The position numbers and the translations under genes are program-made. From Kaistia defluvii (lineage in GTDB: Bacteria; Pseudomonadota; Alphaproteobacteria; Rhizobiales; Kaistiaceae): a stretch of 64,000 nucleotides of DNA. The DNA lies in contig NZ_JBEPSM010000003.1 in NCBI RefSeq assembly GCF_040548815.1, positions 124,001-188,000 on the forward strand, read 5' to 3'. Under the pieces are notes generated by a model. It made no database searches. It had not been told where the DNA came from and worked only from the letters and a program-made list of their open reading frames with translations. This document shows positions 32,165-42,398 of this stretch, in pieces; position 1 is the first letter of the stretch; the number at the start of each line of letters is the position of its first letter.

Positions 32165-32908
32165 ATGCCAACCTCCCCCTCCCAGACGCCGTTCCATCCG
32201 AAGCGGGCCATGGTGCTCGCGGCCGGCATCGGCAAGCGCATGCGGCCCGTCACGGCAACCGTTCCCAAGCCCCTGATCGAGATCGCGGGCCGCTCGCTGA
32301 TGGATCACGCGCTCGACCGGCTGACCAAGGCCGGTGTCGAGGAAGTGGTGGTGAACGTCCACTACCTCGCCGATCTCGTCGAGACCCACGTCAAGAAGCG
32401 CAAGGCGCCCAAGATCCTCATCTCGGACGAGCGCGGCGCGCTGCTGGAGACCGGCGGCGGCATCACTAAGGCGCTGCCGCTGCTCGGCGACGAGCCGTTC
32501 TACGTGATGAATTCCGATTCGTTTTGGATCGAAGGGCCGCGCCCCAATCTCGATTGGCTCGCCCGCGCCTGGGACGACAGCCGCATGGACGCCCTGCTGA
32601 TGCTGGCGCCGACCGTCACCGCGATCGGCTATCCCGGCCCCGGCGATTTCATCATGGACAAGGACGGCCGGCTCGCCCGCCGCATCGAGCGCACCGTCGC
32701 CCCCTTCGTCTATTCCGGCACTGCCATCCTGTCGCCGCGCCTGTTCGCCGATGCGCCGCAGGGCTCGTTCTCGCTCAACGTGCTGTTCGACCGCGCCATC
32801 GAGGCCGGCCGCCTGTTCGGCATCCGCATGGACGGCACCTGGCTGCATGTCGGCACGCCGGAAGCGATCCGCGAAGCCGAGATGTCGGTCTCCGAAAGCG
32901 CAGCCTGA
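32165..32908 (+). CDS. MurU-like sugar-1-phosphate nucleotidyltransferase
   Basis: A 247-residue nucleotidyltransferase with the signature MVLAAGIGKRMRPVTATVPKPL near the N-terminus, a metal-binding VMNSDSFW segment, and the typical GTWLHVGTPEAIREAE end. Together with the preceding AmgK-like domain it matches the AmgK-MurU salvage route, which turns recovered N-acetylmuramate into UDP-MurNAc. Substrate is inferred from that pairing. ATG 32165 is the first good start after the upstream stop; the start of the fold is 17 residues in. Confidence 0.85.
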   Translation: MPTSPSQTPFHPKRAMVLAAGIGKRMRPVTATVPKPLIEIAGRSLMDHALDRLTKAGVEEVVVNVHYLADLVETHVKKRKAPKILISDERGALLETGGGITKALPLLGDEPFYVMNSDSFWIEGPRPNLDWLARAWDDSRMDALLMLAPTVTAIGYPGPGDFIMDKDGRLARRIERTVAPFVYSGTAILSPRLFADAPQGSFSLNVLFDRAIEAGRLFGIRMDGTWLHVGTPEAIREAEMSVSESAA

Positions 32909-32914
32909 GGCACG

Positions 32915-35900
32915 ATGGCAAGGTCGGACCCGCGCGTCTTCACGATCCCGCCGGGCACGCCCTTTCTGCCGACCCTTGTCGACGCGCTGCTTTCCGGCCG
33001 GTTCGGGGCGATTACGAATCCGGCTAAGGATCCGCTGGCGCTCGCCGATATCACCATTCTCGTGCCGACCCGCCGCGCGGCGCGCTCGCTGCATGCCGAG
33101 ATCCTGGAGCGACTGGGCGGCCGCGCCGCCATTCTGCCGGCGATCCGGCCGATCGGCGATGTCGACGAGGAAGACCAGATCCTCGAAGCCGCCGCCGACG
33201 ATCCAGATGGCCGTCTCGTCCTGCCCGAGGCGATCTCCCGCCTCGACCGCCTGCTGGTGCTGACGCGCCTGACGCTCGCCTGGGGCCGGGCGGTGCGGCG
33301 CGAATTGCTGTCGCTCTCCGAGGACGACCGTGTGCTGGTGCCGGCCTCGGCCGCCGATGCGTTCCATCTCGCCGGCGATCTCGCGCGGCTGATCGACGAC
33401 ATCGAGACGACGGGCATCGCCTGGGTAAAGCTGGAGACGCTGGTTCCCGACGACCTCGCCCGCTACTGGCAGATCTCGCTCGATTTCCTCCGCATCGTCG
33501 GCGAGCAATGGCCGGCCTTCCTGAGGGAGCGCAGCCTTGCCGATCCCTCCGTCCGCCGCGATCATCTGCTGCGCGCCGCCGCAGCCCGCCTCGAAGCCTC
33601 GCCGCCGCGCGGCCTCGTCATCGCCGCCGGCTCGACCGGCTCGATCCCCGCCGTCGCGGAGCTTCTCTCCGTCATCGCCCATCTGCCGAATGGCGCCGTG
33701 GTCATGCCGGGCATCGATACGGAGCTCGATGCGAATGGCTGGATGGCCATCGGAGGCCTCTCGGCGCCGGCCCGCTCGGCGCCCGGCCATCCGCAATACG
33801 GCCTGAAGCAGCTGATCGAGAGCATCGGCGTGGAGCGCGACGAGATCGTCCCGCTCGGCGCGATGACGCCGGACATGGCCGAACGTGTCCGCCTGATCTC
33901 GGAAGCGATGCGCCCGGCCGAAACCACCGAGGATTGGGCCACCGCGCCGCCGGTCGCGGCGTCGGCCATCGGCGATGTCGCGCTGGTCGTCGCCCGCACC
34001 GAGCAGGAGGAGGCGGTCGCCATCGCGCTTGCCATGCGCGAGGCGATCCGCGAGCCGGGTAAGACGGCGGCGCTGGTCACCCCGGATCGTCGTCTCGCCG
34101 GCCGCGTCGCCATCGAGCTCGGCCGCTTCGGCTTGTCGGTCGATGATTCCGCGGGCCGTCCGCTGATGACCTCCTCGCCCGGCACGCTGGCGCGCCTGCT
34201 GGTCGCGGCAGCGAAGTCGAACGGCGCGCCCGTCGATCTGCTGGCGCTCGCCAAGCATCCGCTCGCCTCGTTCGGGCTCGGTCGCGCGGCCTGTCGCGCC
34301 GCGATCGACATCCTCGACCTGGTGCTGTTTCGCGGCCAATTGCTTTCCGACGGCCTCGAAGGGCTGGTCGAGGCATTGGATCGGGCCGAGGCGGACCTGC
34401 CGAACGCGCGTTATGCGCCCGCGGCCGTCAAGCGGCTCGGCGCGACCGAGTGGCAGGCGGCGCGCGATCTCGCCGGCCGGATGGCCGAGGCGATCGAGCC
34501 GCTTAGCCGACTCATGGACGGCGTGAATGCCTCCGACGCCAAGGCGATGACATCGGCCGTCGTCGCCGCGCTCAACCTTGTCGCCGCGCGCGACGACGGC
34601 AGCGCCGACGTGCTGTGGGCCGAGGAATCCGGCCAGGCCCTGGCGACTCTTCTCGCCGGCCTGATGAGCGACGACGCCCAGGCGCTCGACATGGCTGGCT
34701 ACGAATATCCGGGCTTCCTCGACGCGACCATGGCCGGCGTCGGCGTTCCGGCCCGGCCCGGCTCCGATCCGCGCCTGTTCATCTGGGGCACGCTCGAGGC
34801 TCGGTTGCAGCAGGTCGATCTGATGGTGCTGGGCGGGCTCGACGAGGGCGTCTGGCCGTCCGAGACCCGCACCGACCCCTGGCTGTCGCGCTCGATGCGC
34901 GCCGAGCTGGGACTGGAAGCGCCGGAGCGCAAGCTCGGCCAGTCGGCGCATGACTTCACCAGCGCTCTGTCAGCCGGCAAAGTTGTCGTCACCCGCGCCG
35001 AGCGGCGCGGCGGCACGCCCACCGTCGCCGCGCGCTGGTTGCAGCGCCTGCTGGCGCGCCTCGGCAAGGGCGAGGCCAAGGCGCTTGCCGGCCGTGGACT
35101 GCGCTATCTCGACTGGGCCCGTGCGCTCGACCGCACGGCCCGGCCGGTGCCGATCCGCCGCCCCGCGCCGCTGCCGCCGCTGGAAGCCCGGCCGCGCCGC
35201 TTGTCGGTGACCGAGATCGAGACGCTGATCCGCGATCCCTACGCGATCTATGCCCGCCGTATCCTGAAGCTCGACCCGCTCGATCCGATCGGCGTGGTGC
35301 CGGACGTGGCGCTGCGCGGCACGCTGATCCATGAGGCCCTCGGCGATTTCATCCAGGAATGGCAGGGCCCGTTCGACGCTACGGCGCTGACGGCGCTGAC
35401 GATCATCGGCCGCCGCGTCTTCGCGCGGATCGAGGCGTTCCCGGCCGTCTATGCGCTGTGGTGGCCGCGCTTCCTGGTGATCGCCGAATGGTTCATCGGC
35501 TGGGAGGCGAGCCGGGCTTCGGTCGCCCACCGCCATGCCGAGATCGGCGGCGCCTGGGCGTTCCCGGCGCCGGCCGGCGAATTCAAGCTCACCGGCCGCG
35601 CCGATCGCGTTGATATCCGGTTCGACGGCTCGCTCGAGATCCTCGATTTCAAGACCGGCTCCCCGCCAAGCGCCAAGCAGCTTTCGACCGGCCTCGCGCC
35701 GCAGCTGGCGCTGGAAGTGGCGATGGCGCGCGGCGGCGGCTTCGACCGGGTCGAGGCCGGCGTCTCCGTATCCACGCTCGGCTGGATCGGCCTCGGCAAG
35801 GTCGGCAAGGGCGATCCCTTCTCCTCGGCCGTCACCAAGGACAAGACGGCCGATGAGCTCGGCGACGAGGCCAGGGCGCGGCTCTATTCGCTGATCGAAG

Positions 35901-36034
35901 CCTTCGATGATCCGAAGCGCGCCTATGTCTCGCGCGCCCGGCCGATGTTCGAGACCCGCTTTGAAAGCCCCTACGATCATCTCGCCCGCATCCGGGAATG
36001 GGCGCTGGGCGACGCCGAGGAGGGCGGCGAATGA
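32915..36034 (+). CDS. addB: double-strand break repair protein AddB
   Basis: AddB is the second subunit of the AddAB helicase-nuclease that resects DNA ends and responds to Chi. The 1039-residue protein has an N-terminal inactivated helicase-like region (LVPTRRAARSLHAEI near residue 48) and a C-terminal RecB-type nuclease domain with FKLTGRADRVD and EILDFKTG (about 890-915), which supply the catalytic Asp and Lys. The stop overlaps the addA ATG. The two genes should be translated together. Confidence 0.94.
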   Translation: MARSDPRVFTIPPGTPFLPTLVDALLSGRFGAITNPAKDPLALADITILVPTRRAARSLHAEILERLGGRAAILPAIRPIGDVDEEDQILEAAADDPDGRLVLPEAISRLDRLLVLTRLTLAWGRAVRRELLSLSEDDRVLVPASAADAFHLAGDLARLIDDIETTGIAWVKLETLVPDDLARYWQISLDFLRIVGEQWPAFLRERSLADPSVRRDHLLRAAAARLEASPPRGLVIAAGSTGSIPAVAELLSVIAHLPNGAVVMPGIDTELDANGWMAIGGLSAPARSAPGHPQYGLKQLIESIGVERDEIVPLGAMTPDMAERVRLISEAMRPAETTEDWATAPPVAASAIGDVALVVARTEQEEAVAIALAMREAIREPGKTAALVTPDRRLAGRVAIELGRFGLSVDDSAGRPLMTSSPGTLARLLVAAAKSNGAPVDLLALAKHPLASFGLGRAACRAAIDILDLVLFRGQLLSDGLEGLVEALDRAEADLPNARYAPAAVKRLGATEWQAARDLAGRMAEAIEPLSRLMDGVNASDAKAMTSAVVAALNLVAARDDGSADVLWAEESGQALATLLAGLMSDDAQALDMAGYEYPGFLDATMAGVGVPARPGSDPRLFIWGTLEARLQQVDLMVLGGLDEGVWPSETRTDPWLSRSMRAELGLEAPERKLGQSAHDFTSALSAGKVVVTRAERRGGTPTVAARWLQRLLARLGKGEAKALAGRGLRYLDWARALDRTARPVPIRRPAPLPPLEARPRRLSVTEIETLIRDPYAIYARRILKLDPLDPIGVVPDVALRGTLIHEALGDFIQEWQGPFDATALTALTIIGRRVFARIEAFPAVYALWWPRFLVIAEWFIGWEASRASVAHRHAEIGGAWAFPAPAGEFKLTGRADRVDIRFDGSLEILDFKTGSPPSAKQLSTGLAPQLALEVAMARGGGFDRVEAGVSVSTLGWIGLGKVGKGDPFSSAVTKDKTADELGDEARARLYSLIEAFDDPKRAYVSRARPMFETRFESPYDHLARIREWALGDAEEGGE

Positions 36035-39000
36035 GCGGCGTGATCTCGGTCGACGACAAGACGAGGGACACCCAGTCGCGGGCAACGGATCCCGAGGCCT
36101 CGGCCTGGGTTTCCGCCAATGCCGGCTCCGGCAAGACCTATGTGCTGGCGCGCCGCGTCATCCGCCTGCTGCTCAATGGCGCCGACCCGTCCTCCATCCT
36201 GTGCCTGACCTTCACCAAGGCGGCGGCGGCGGAAATGTCGAGCCGCGTGTTCGAGATCCTCGCCGGCTGGACGACCATACCCGACGCCGAGCTGGCGGCG
36301 ATCCTGGCCGATTATCAGGGCGTGCCTGCTTTGCCGGCGCATCTGATCAGCGCCCGCCGGCTGTTCGCCCGCGCGCTGGAGACGCCGGGCGGGCTGAAGA
36401 TCCAGACCATCCACGCCTTCTGCGAAAGGCTGCTGCACCAGTTCCCGTTCGAGGCGAACGTCGCCGGCAGCTTCGAGGTGCTGGACGATCGCGGCGCGTC
36501 GATCCTGATCGCCGAGGCGCAGCGCCAGGTGATCGCCCGCGCTTCGCTGGAGGCCGACACGGCGCAGGGCCGCGCCTTTGCGCGCGTGCTGGAGGCGGCG
36601 AGCGACCAGGGCATCGATGCGGCGCTGGCGGCGATCGTCGCCTCGCGCGACGCGGTGCGCGAGTTCATCGTCCGCTCGGGCGATCTCGCCAATGGCCTGC
36701 GCGATCTGCGCCGCGCGCTCAGTCTTGGCGCGGGCGAGACGGCGGAAAGCCTGCGCGAGCGCATCGGCTCGGAAATCCCGTTCGACGAGGCCGAGCTGAA
36801 GCAATTGGTCGACCGGCTTTCGGCCAGCGGCGCCAATGACCAGAAGAGCGCGGCGCGCCTGGCGCCGATCCTGACGGCCGAGACGATGGAAGGCCGGGCG
36901 GCAGCCTGGCTCGGCTTCTGGATGAAGCAGGATGGCGATCTTCGCGTGGTCGGCAGCCTGACGGCCAAGGGCGTCCGGACCGCCTGGCCCGGCCTGGAGG
37001 AAATCCTGCAAGAGGAACGTGAGCGCATCGAGTTCCTGCTCGATCGCATCGCCGCGGCCGAGGCCTATGCCGTCACGAGCGCGCTGCTGATCCTCGGCGA
37101 CGCGGTGATCGGCCACTATGAGCGGGCCAAGCAGCTGCGCGGCGCGCTCGATTTCCAGGATCTGGTGGTGAAGACCGCCAATCTGCTGGCGCGTTCGGAC
37201 GCCGCCGCCTGGGTGCATTACAAGCTCGACCGCGGCCTCGACCATATCCTCGTCGACGAGGCGCAGGACACCAGCCCGCGCCAGTGGCAGGTGATCGAGC
37301 GGCTGGCCGGCGAGTTCTTCTCGGGGCAGAGCGCGCGCGACATCATCCGCACCTTCTTCGCCGTCGGCGACGAGAAGCAGTCGATCTATTCGTTCCAGGG
37401 CGCGGTGCCGGCCTGGTTTGCGCGGCAGCGCGAGGCGATCGGCCGGGGCGCGCGCGAGGCGGGCGCGCTGTTCCACGAGCTCGAACTGCAGCTCTCCTTC
37501 CGCTCGACCCCGGACGTGCTGGCCGCGGTGGATGAGATCTTCCGGCCCGAGGACGCCCATACCGGCCTGACCCAGGCGAAGGCGGCCCCGGTCCATGCCG
37601 CGGCGCGCCGGCTCGATCCAGGCCGCGTCACCTATTGGCCGCCGATCGAGGCCGACAAGCCGCCGCAGCCGGACGACTGGCATACGCCGCTCGACCGGCT
37701 CGACGAAAAGAGCCCGGAAGTGCGGCTGGCCGAGCGCATCGCCGAGACCGTCGCCGGCTGGAAGCGGGACAAGGCGACGATCGCCGCGACCGGCAAGCCG
37801 ATCCGCGAGGGCGGCATCCTGGTGTTGACGCGCAAGCGCGGGCCGCAGACCGACGCGATCAACCGCGCGCTGAAGGCGGCGGGTCTCTCGGTCGCCGGCG
37901 CCGACCGGTTGGCGCTGGCAAGCCATATCGCCGTGCTCGACCTGCTGGCGCTGGCCGAAATCCTGCTGCAGCCGCGCGACGACCTCGCGCTCGCCGCGCT
38001 GCTGAAGAGCCCGCTGATCGGCCTCACCGAGGAGCAGCTGTTCGAGCTGGCGCATCCGCGCGGCGGCTCGCTCTGGTATGCGCTCGACCGCTCGACCGAT
38101 CCGGCCGCGATGGCCGCCTCGGCGCGGCTGAAGACCTGGCGCAGCCGGGCCGAGTTCATGAGCCCCTACGCCTTCTTCGCCCGCATCCTTGGGCCCGATG
38201 GCGGCCGCAAGCGGCTGCTGGCGCGGCTGGGGCCGGAGGCCGACGACGTGCTGGACGAGTTCCTGGCGCAGGCTTTGGCGCATGAGCAGGCCTCCGTGCC
38301 GTCTTTGCAGGGCTTTGTCGGCTGGATGCGCGAGGCCGCGACCGAGATCAAGCGCGACGCCGACCTCGCCCGCGACGAGATCCGCGTCATGACGGTGCAT
38401 GGCGCCAAGGGGCTCGAGGCCGACATCGTCTTCCTCGTCGATACCGGTTCCAAGCCGGTGCATGCGAGCCATGACCCGAAGATCGTGGCGCTGGCCGAGG
38501 ATCCCGACGATGCCGATGGCGCGCCGCTGATCTGGGTCGCGCCCGGCGCCCGGAAGCCGCAGATTGTCGAGCAGGCGATCGGCACGCTGCGCGACAAGGC
38601 GCGCGAAGAGTACCGCCGGCTGCTCTATGTCGGGCTGACGCGGGCGCGCGACCATTTGATCGTCTGCGGCACGGTCAAGGCGAATACCGGTGCCGATCTG
38701 CTCTGGCACGAACTGGTCGGCAAGGCGCTCGGCGTCGATGGCAAGACCGTTCCGGTCGAGCTGCCGAGCGAAAGCTTCGACACGATCGAATGGCGGCAGG
38801 ACTGGAGCCGCCAGGCGGTGCCGCCAGTCGCCGAAACAGCAGGGTCCGGCGAGCGCCCCATCGCGCCGCTGCCCGATTGGCTGGCCGAAAATCCGCCGCC
38901 GCCGCCCACCCAACCGAAGCGGCTGACGCCTTCGGCCGCGGTCGGTTTCGCGGAAGCCGAGCCGGCCTTTCCGCCGGTGACCGCGCTGGATGCAAGGCTC

Positions 39001-39537
39001 GATCCGGCGGCGTTGACGGCGCTCGATCGTGGCCGGATCATCCACCGCCTGCTGCAGGCGCTGCCGGACCAGCCGCCCGAGCAGCGCGCCACCATTGCCA
39101 CGCGCTATCTGGAAGTGGTAGGCCGCGAATGGCCGGAGAGCGCCCGCCAGGGCCTGCTAGAGCGGATCCTGCCGATCCTCGACGACGCCAGCTTCTCGGC
39201 CCTGTTCGGGCCGCAGAGCCGCGCCGAGGTGCCAATCGCCGGCTCGATCGAGACGCGCAGCGGCACTGCGTCCGTCTCCGGCCGGATCGACCGGCTCGTC
39301 GTGCTGCCGGACCGGGTGATCCTGGTCGACTACAAGACCAACCGCCCGGCGCCGCGGGAGCTTTCCGAGGTGCCGGAAGCGCATCTGGCGCAGCTGGCGC
39401 TCTACCGGGCGCTGCTTTCCACGCTCTATCCCGACCGGCCGATCGAGACGGCGCTGCTCTGGACCGAGATCCCGCTGTTGATGGCGATCCCGTCGGAGTT
39501 GCTCGATAGTCGCATGGCTGCCATTACCGCGGCGTGA
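36031..39537 (+). CDS. addA: double-strand break repair helicase AddA
   Basis: AddA is the UvrD-family helicase and nuclease subunit of AddAB. The 1168 residues show Walker A SANAGSGKT near residue 30, LCLTFTKAAAAEM (motif Ia), LVDEAQDTSPRQW (motif II), GDEKQSIYSFQGA (motif III), MTVHGAKGLEADIVFL (motif V), YVGLTRARD (motif VI), and the C-terminal nuclease motif LVDYKTNR near 1100. The ATG at 36031 overlaps the addB stop. Downstream trxA is the usual neighbour in this order. Confidence 0.95.
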   Translation: MSGVISVDDKTRDTQSRATDPEASAWVSANAGSGKTYVLARRVIRLLLNGADPSSILCLTFTKAAAAEMSSRVFEILAGWTTIPDAELAAILADYQGVPALPAHLISARRLFARALETPGGLKIQTIHAFCERLLHQFPFEANVAGSFEVLDDRGASILIAEAQRQVIARASLEADTAQGRAFARVLEAASDQGIDAALAAIVASRDAVREFIVRSGDLANGLRDLRRALSLGAGETAESLRERIGSEIPFDEAELKQLVDRLSASGANDQKSAARLAPILTAETMEGRAAAWLGFWMKQDGDLRVVGSLTAKGVRTAWPGLEEILQEERERIEFLLDRIAAAEAYAVTSALLILGDAVIGHYERAKQLRGALDFQDLVVKTANLLARSDAAAWVHYKLDRGLDHILVDEAQDTSPRQWQVIERLAGEFFSGQSARDIIRTFFAVGDEKQSIYSFQGAVPAWFARQREAIGRGAREAGALFHELELQLSFRSTPDVLAAVDEIFRPEDAHTGLTQAKAAPVHAAARRLDPGRVTYWPPIEADKPPQPDDWHTPLDRLDEKSPEVRLAERIAETVAGWKRDKATIAATGKPIREGGILVLTRKRGPQTDAINRALKAAGLSVAGADRLALASHIAVLDLLALAEILLQPRDDLALAALLKSPLIGLTEEQLFELAHPRGGSLWYALDRSTDPAAMAASARLKTWRSRAEFMSPYAFFARILGPDGGRKRLLARLGPEADDVLDEFLAQALAHEQASVPSLQGFVGWMREAATEIKRDADLARDEIRVMTVHGAKGLEADIVFLVDTGSKPVHASHDPKIVALAEDPDDADGAPLIWVAPGARKPQIVEQAIGTLRDKAREEYRRLLYVGLTRARDHLIVCGTVKANTGADLLWHELVGKALGVDGKTVPVELPSESFDTIEWRQDWSRQAVPPVAETAGSGERPIAPLPDWLAENPPPPPTQPKRLTPSAAVGFAEAEPAFPPVTALDARLDPAALTALDRGRIIHRLLQALPDQPPEQRATIATRYLEVVGREWPESARQGLLERILPILDDASFSALFGPQSRAEVPIAGSIETRSGTASVSGRIDRLVVLPDRVILVDYKTNRPAPRELSEVPEAHLAQLALYRALLSTLYPDRPIETALLWTEIPLLMAIPSELLDSRMAAITAA

Positions 39538-39613
39538 AATCCCTTTGCCTTGACCGGCAAGAGACGGGTTCCTACCTTAGAACCACTCTCCTCCATCCCA
39601 TTTGAGGCTTGCC

Positions 39614-39934
39614 ATGGCGACTGCCAAAGTAACGGATAGTTCCTTCGACGCCGACGTTCTGGGGGCATCCGGCCCGGTCGTCGTCGATTTCTGGGCGGAA
39701 TGGTGCGGTCCCTGCCGCATGATCGCCCCGGCTCTGGAAGAGATCCAGACCGAAATGGAAGGCAAGGTGACCATCGCCAAGCTCAACATCGACGAGAATC
39801 CGGAAATTGCCGTGCGCTACGGCGTGCGCTCGATCCCGACGCTGATCCTGTTCAAGGATGGCGAGCCGGCCTCGATCCAGGTTGGCGCCGCGCCGAAGAG
39901 CCGCCTGGCCGACTGGATCAAGGGCGCGATCTGA
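39614..39934 (+). CDS. trxA: thioredoxin
   Basis: A 106-residue thioredoxin with the redox motif CGPC (Cys31 and Cys34) in [12 protein letters not shown] and the cis-Pro loop [11 protein letters not shown]. It has no signal peptide, so it is the cytosolic general disulfide reductant. The ATG at 39614 is chosen after TTGAGGCTTGCC; the in-frame upstream codon at 39602 adds only four residues. A bidirectional terminator follows. Confidence 0.96.
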   Translation: MATAKVTDSSFDADVLGASGPVVVDFWAEWCGPCRMIAPALEEIQTEMEGKVTIAKLNIDENPEIAVRYGVRSIPTLILFKDGEPASIQVGAAPKSRLADWIKGAI

Positions 39935-39959
39935 TCGCTTCCCGACAGACTTGGAGTAT

Positions 39960-39987
39960 GGAAACGGGGCCCGATGGGCCCCGTTTT
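39960..39987. terminator. bidirectional terminator between trxA and folC
   Basis: ACGGGGCCC (39964-39972) and GGGCCCCGT (39976-39984) form a perfect 9-bp stem with a 3-base loop. A-rich and T-rich flanks on the two sides serve both converging genes. Confidence 0.85.
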
Positions 39988-40027
39988 CGTTGGGGTTAAC
40001 AGCCGGGTTAACGGCGACCGCTTTTGG

Positions 40028-41359
40028 TCACTTTGGTAGCGTCCCGTTAGCCGCCAGCACCGTGCCGCCGAGATAGAGCGAGCCGCAGATGAGAATTCGG
40101 GGCGCGATGCCGGGCGGCAGCAGCTTCTTGATCGCGGCGAGCGCGGCCTCGACGCCCGAGGTTGCCTCGGCGGTGATGCCGGCGGCCTCGGCGGCGGCGG
40201 CAAGCTCCAGCGGGTCGCGACCGGCGGCCGAGCCTTCGATCGGCACCGTATAGACATGCCGCGCCAGCCCGGCGAAGGGGCGGAAGAAGCCGACCGGGTC
40301 CTTGGTCACCAGCATGCCGGCGATCAGGTAGAGCGGCCGCGACACGCGCTCCTCGAGATCGGCGATCGCCTCGGCGATGACCACGCCGGCGCCGGGATTG
40401 TGGCCGCCATCGAGCCAGATCTCGGATTCGGCCGGCGCCTGGTCGACCAGCTTGCCGCTGGTCAGCCGCTGCATCCGGGCCGGCCATTCGACATTCTGCA
40501 ACCCGGCCTCGATCGCCGCCGTCGGCACGTCGAGGCTCGATTTGCGCAGCGCCGCGATGGCCGCTCCCGCATTGACGAACTGGTGCCGGCCCGGCAGGCG
40601 CGGCGGCGGCAGGTCGAGCAGACCGTCCTCGTCCTGGTAGACAAGACGGCCGCGCTCGGCATGCGCCACCCAGTCCCGGTTGCCGATGAAGGTCGGCGCG
40701 CGCAGCCGCGCCGCGTCGCGCTCGATCACGTCGAGCACGATGCCCGGCTGCGGCGCCACCACGACCGGACGGCCGCGCTTGATGATGCCGGATTTCTCAT
40801 GCGCAATGCCGTCCAGCGCGCTGCCGAAGAACTTCTCGTGGTCGACCGAGATCGGCGTGATCACGGCGACGTCGGGATGGTCGATGATGTTGGTGGCGTC
40901 ATAGCGCCCGCCCAGGCCCACTTCGAGCAGCGTCACATCGGCCGGATGGTCGGCGAACAGCTTGAAGGCGGCGGCGGTGGTGATCTCGAAATGCGTGATC
41001 GGCGCGCCGTCATTGACCTTCTCGATTTCGAGCAGCGTGTCGACCAGCTCCGCCTCGTCGACGAAGCGGCCGCCGCCCGGCTTGCCGAGGCGGATGCGCT
41101 CGTGGAAGCGGACGAGATGCGGCGAGGTGTAGACATGCACGGAAAGGCCGGCCGCCTCCAGCATCGCGCGCAGGAAGGCGGTGGTCGAGCCCTTGCCGTT
41201 GGTGCCGGCAATATGCAGCACCGGGCCGAGCTTCGTCTCCGGCGCGCCGAGCTTCGCCATCAGCGGCTTCAGCCGGTCGAGCGAGAGGTCGATTTCCTTG
41301 GGGTGGAGCTGGAACAGGCGCTCCAGGATGACGGTGCTGCGGTCCATGATGCGGTCCAT
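40028..41359 (-). CDS. folC: bifunctional folylpolyglutamate/dihydrofolate synthase
   Basis: FolC makes dihydrofolate and adds glutamate tails. The 443-residue protein has the Mur-ligase-type P-loop AGTNGKGST, the LLEVGLGGRYDATNII segment, the HEKSGIIKRG lysine segment and WLDGGHNP. The start at 41359 (MDRIMDRS) is preferred; a second ATG four codons in is equally possible. It follows accD on the minus strand with a 98-base gap, probably in the same transcript. Confidence 0.93.
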   Translation of the reverse strand: MDRIMDRSTVILERLFQLHPKEIDLSLDRLKPLMAKLGAPETKLGPVLHIAGTNGKGSTTAFLRAMLEAAGLSVHVYTSPHLVRFHERIRLGKPGGGRFVDEAELVDTLLEIEKVNDGAPITHFEITTAAAFKLFADHPADVTLLEVGLGGRYDATNIIDHPDVAVITPISVDHEKFFGSALDGIAHEKSGIIKRGRPVVVAPQPGIVLDVIERDAARLRAPTFIGNRDWVAHAERGRLVYQDEDGLLDLPPPRLPGRHQFVNAGAAIAALRKSSLDVPTAAIEAGLQNVEWPARMQRLTSGKLVDQAPAESEIWLDGGHNPGAGVVIAEAIADLEERVSRPLYLIAGMLVTKDPVGFFRPFAGLARHVYTVPIEGSAAGRDPLELAAAAEAAGITAEATSGVEAALAAIKKLLPPGIAPRILICGSLYLGGTVLAANGTLPK

Positions 41360-41457
41360 GACGCGATCCCGTGGCGTGGAGAGGATCCACGCAATGCCGG
41401 CGGCGGCCCCGGGGGCCGCCGACCGTGATGGTGTGATGGGCGTGTGCGCGGCGCCGA

Positions 41458-42384
41458 TCAGGACGCCAGCGCGACATCCTGTGCCGGCGCGGACTTCGCC
41501 TTCGCCTTGGCTTCGGGCTTGTCGATCTGCCGGGTCGGCTGCGGCGTCAGGATTCCGCAAAGCCGCGCGATCGTCTGGCGCAGTTCATGGCGATGGACGA
41601 CGAGGTCGACCATGCCGTGCTCGTGCAGGAATTCCGAGCGCTGGAAGCCGGGCGGCAGCTTTTCGCGGATCGTCTGCTCGATGACGCGCGGGCCGGCAAA
41701 GCCGATCAGCGCGCCCGGCTCGGCGATCTGGATGTCGCCCAGCATGGCATAGGATGCGGTGACGCCGCCCGTGGTCGGGTTGGTCAGCACGACGATATAG
41801 GGCAGCTTCGCCTCGCGCAGCGCGATGACGCCGGCGGTGGTGCGCGGCAGCTGCATCAGCGAGAGGATGCCTTCCTGCATGCGCGCGCCGCCGGAGGCGG
41901 CGAACATCACGAAGGGCTGCTTGCGGTTCAGCGCCGCTTCCATGCCGGCGATGACCGCTTCGCCGGCGGCCATGCCGAGCGAACCGCCCATGAAGTCGAA
42001 GTCCTGCACGGCGGTGACCATCGGCACGCCCTCGACGGTGCCGGCACCGACCAGGATCGCGTCCTGCAGGCCGGTCTTGGTCCGGGCGTCCTTGAGGCGG
42101 TCGGTATAGCGGCGCTCGTCGCGGAACTTCAGCGGGTCGATCGCCACTTCCGGCACGGCGATGGATTCATACTGGCCATCGTCGAAGAAATAGGCGAGCC
42201 GCTTCGGCGCGCTCATGCGCATGTGATAGCCCGAATTCGGGATCACGTAATGGTTGGCCTCGAGGTCGCGATGGAACACCATCTCGCCGGTCTCGGGGCA
42301 CTTGATCCAGAGGTTTTCCGGAACCTCGCGCTTGTTCAGGAGGCTCTTGATCTTCGGACGAACGACGTCGTTGATCCAGTTCAT
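41458..42384 (-). CDS. accD: acetyl-CoA carboxylase carboxyltransferase subunit beta
   Basis: AccD pairs with AccA to carboxylate acetyl-CoA, the committed step of fatty-acid synthesis. The 308-residue protein has the crotonase-like core ([21 protein letters not shown]). In the N-terminal zinc-ribbon position ([15 protein letters not shown], then [12 protein letters not shown]) only the first of the four zinc cysteines of E. coli AccD remains. To my knowledge this degenerate ribbon is shared by rhizobial AccD. The gene follows trpA by 14 bases. Confidence 0.95.
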   Translation of the reverse strand: MNWINDVVRPKIKSLLNKREVPENLWIKCPETGEMVFHRDLEANHYVIPNSGYHMRMSAPKRLAYFFDDGQYESIAVPEVAIDPLKFRDERRYTDRLKDARTKTGLQDAILVGAGTVEGVPMVTAVQDFDFMGGSLGMAAGEAVIAGMEAALNRKQPFVMFAASGGARMQEGILSLMQLPRTTAGVIALREAKLPYIVVLTNPTTGGVTASYAMLGDIQIAEPGALIGFAGPRVIEQTIREKLPPGFQRSEFLHEHGMVDLVVHRHELRQTIARLCGILTPQPTRQIDKPEAKAKAKSAPAQDVALAS

Positions 42385-42398
42385 CGCGTAATCCTTGT

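Noticed and set aside
30803..39045. Minus-strand open frames above 1000 codons opposite the TsaE fusion, addB and addA
   Set aside because: Antisense shadows without domains, ribosome-binding sites or promoters.
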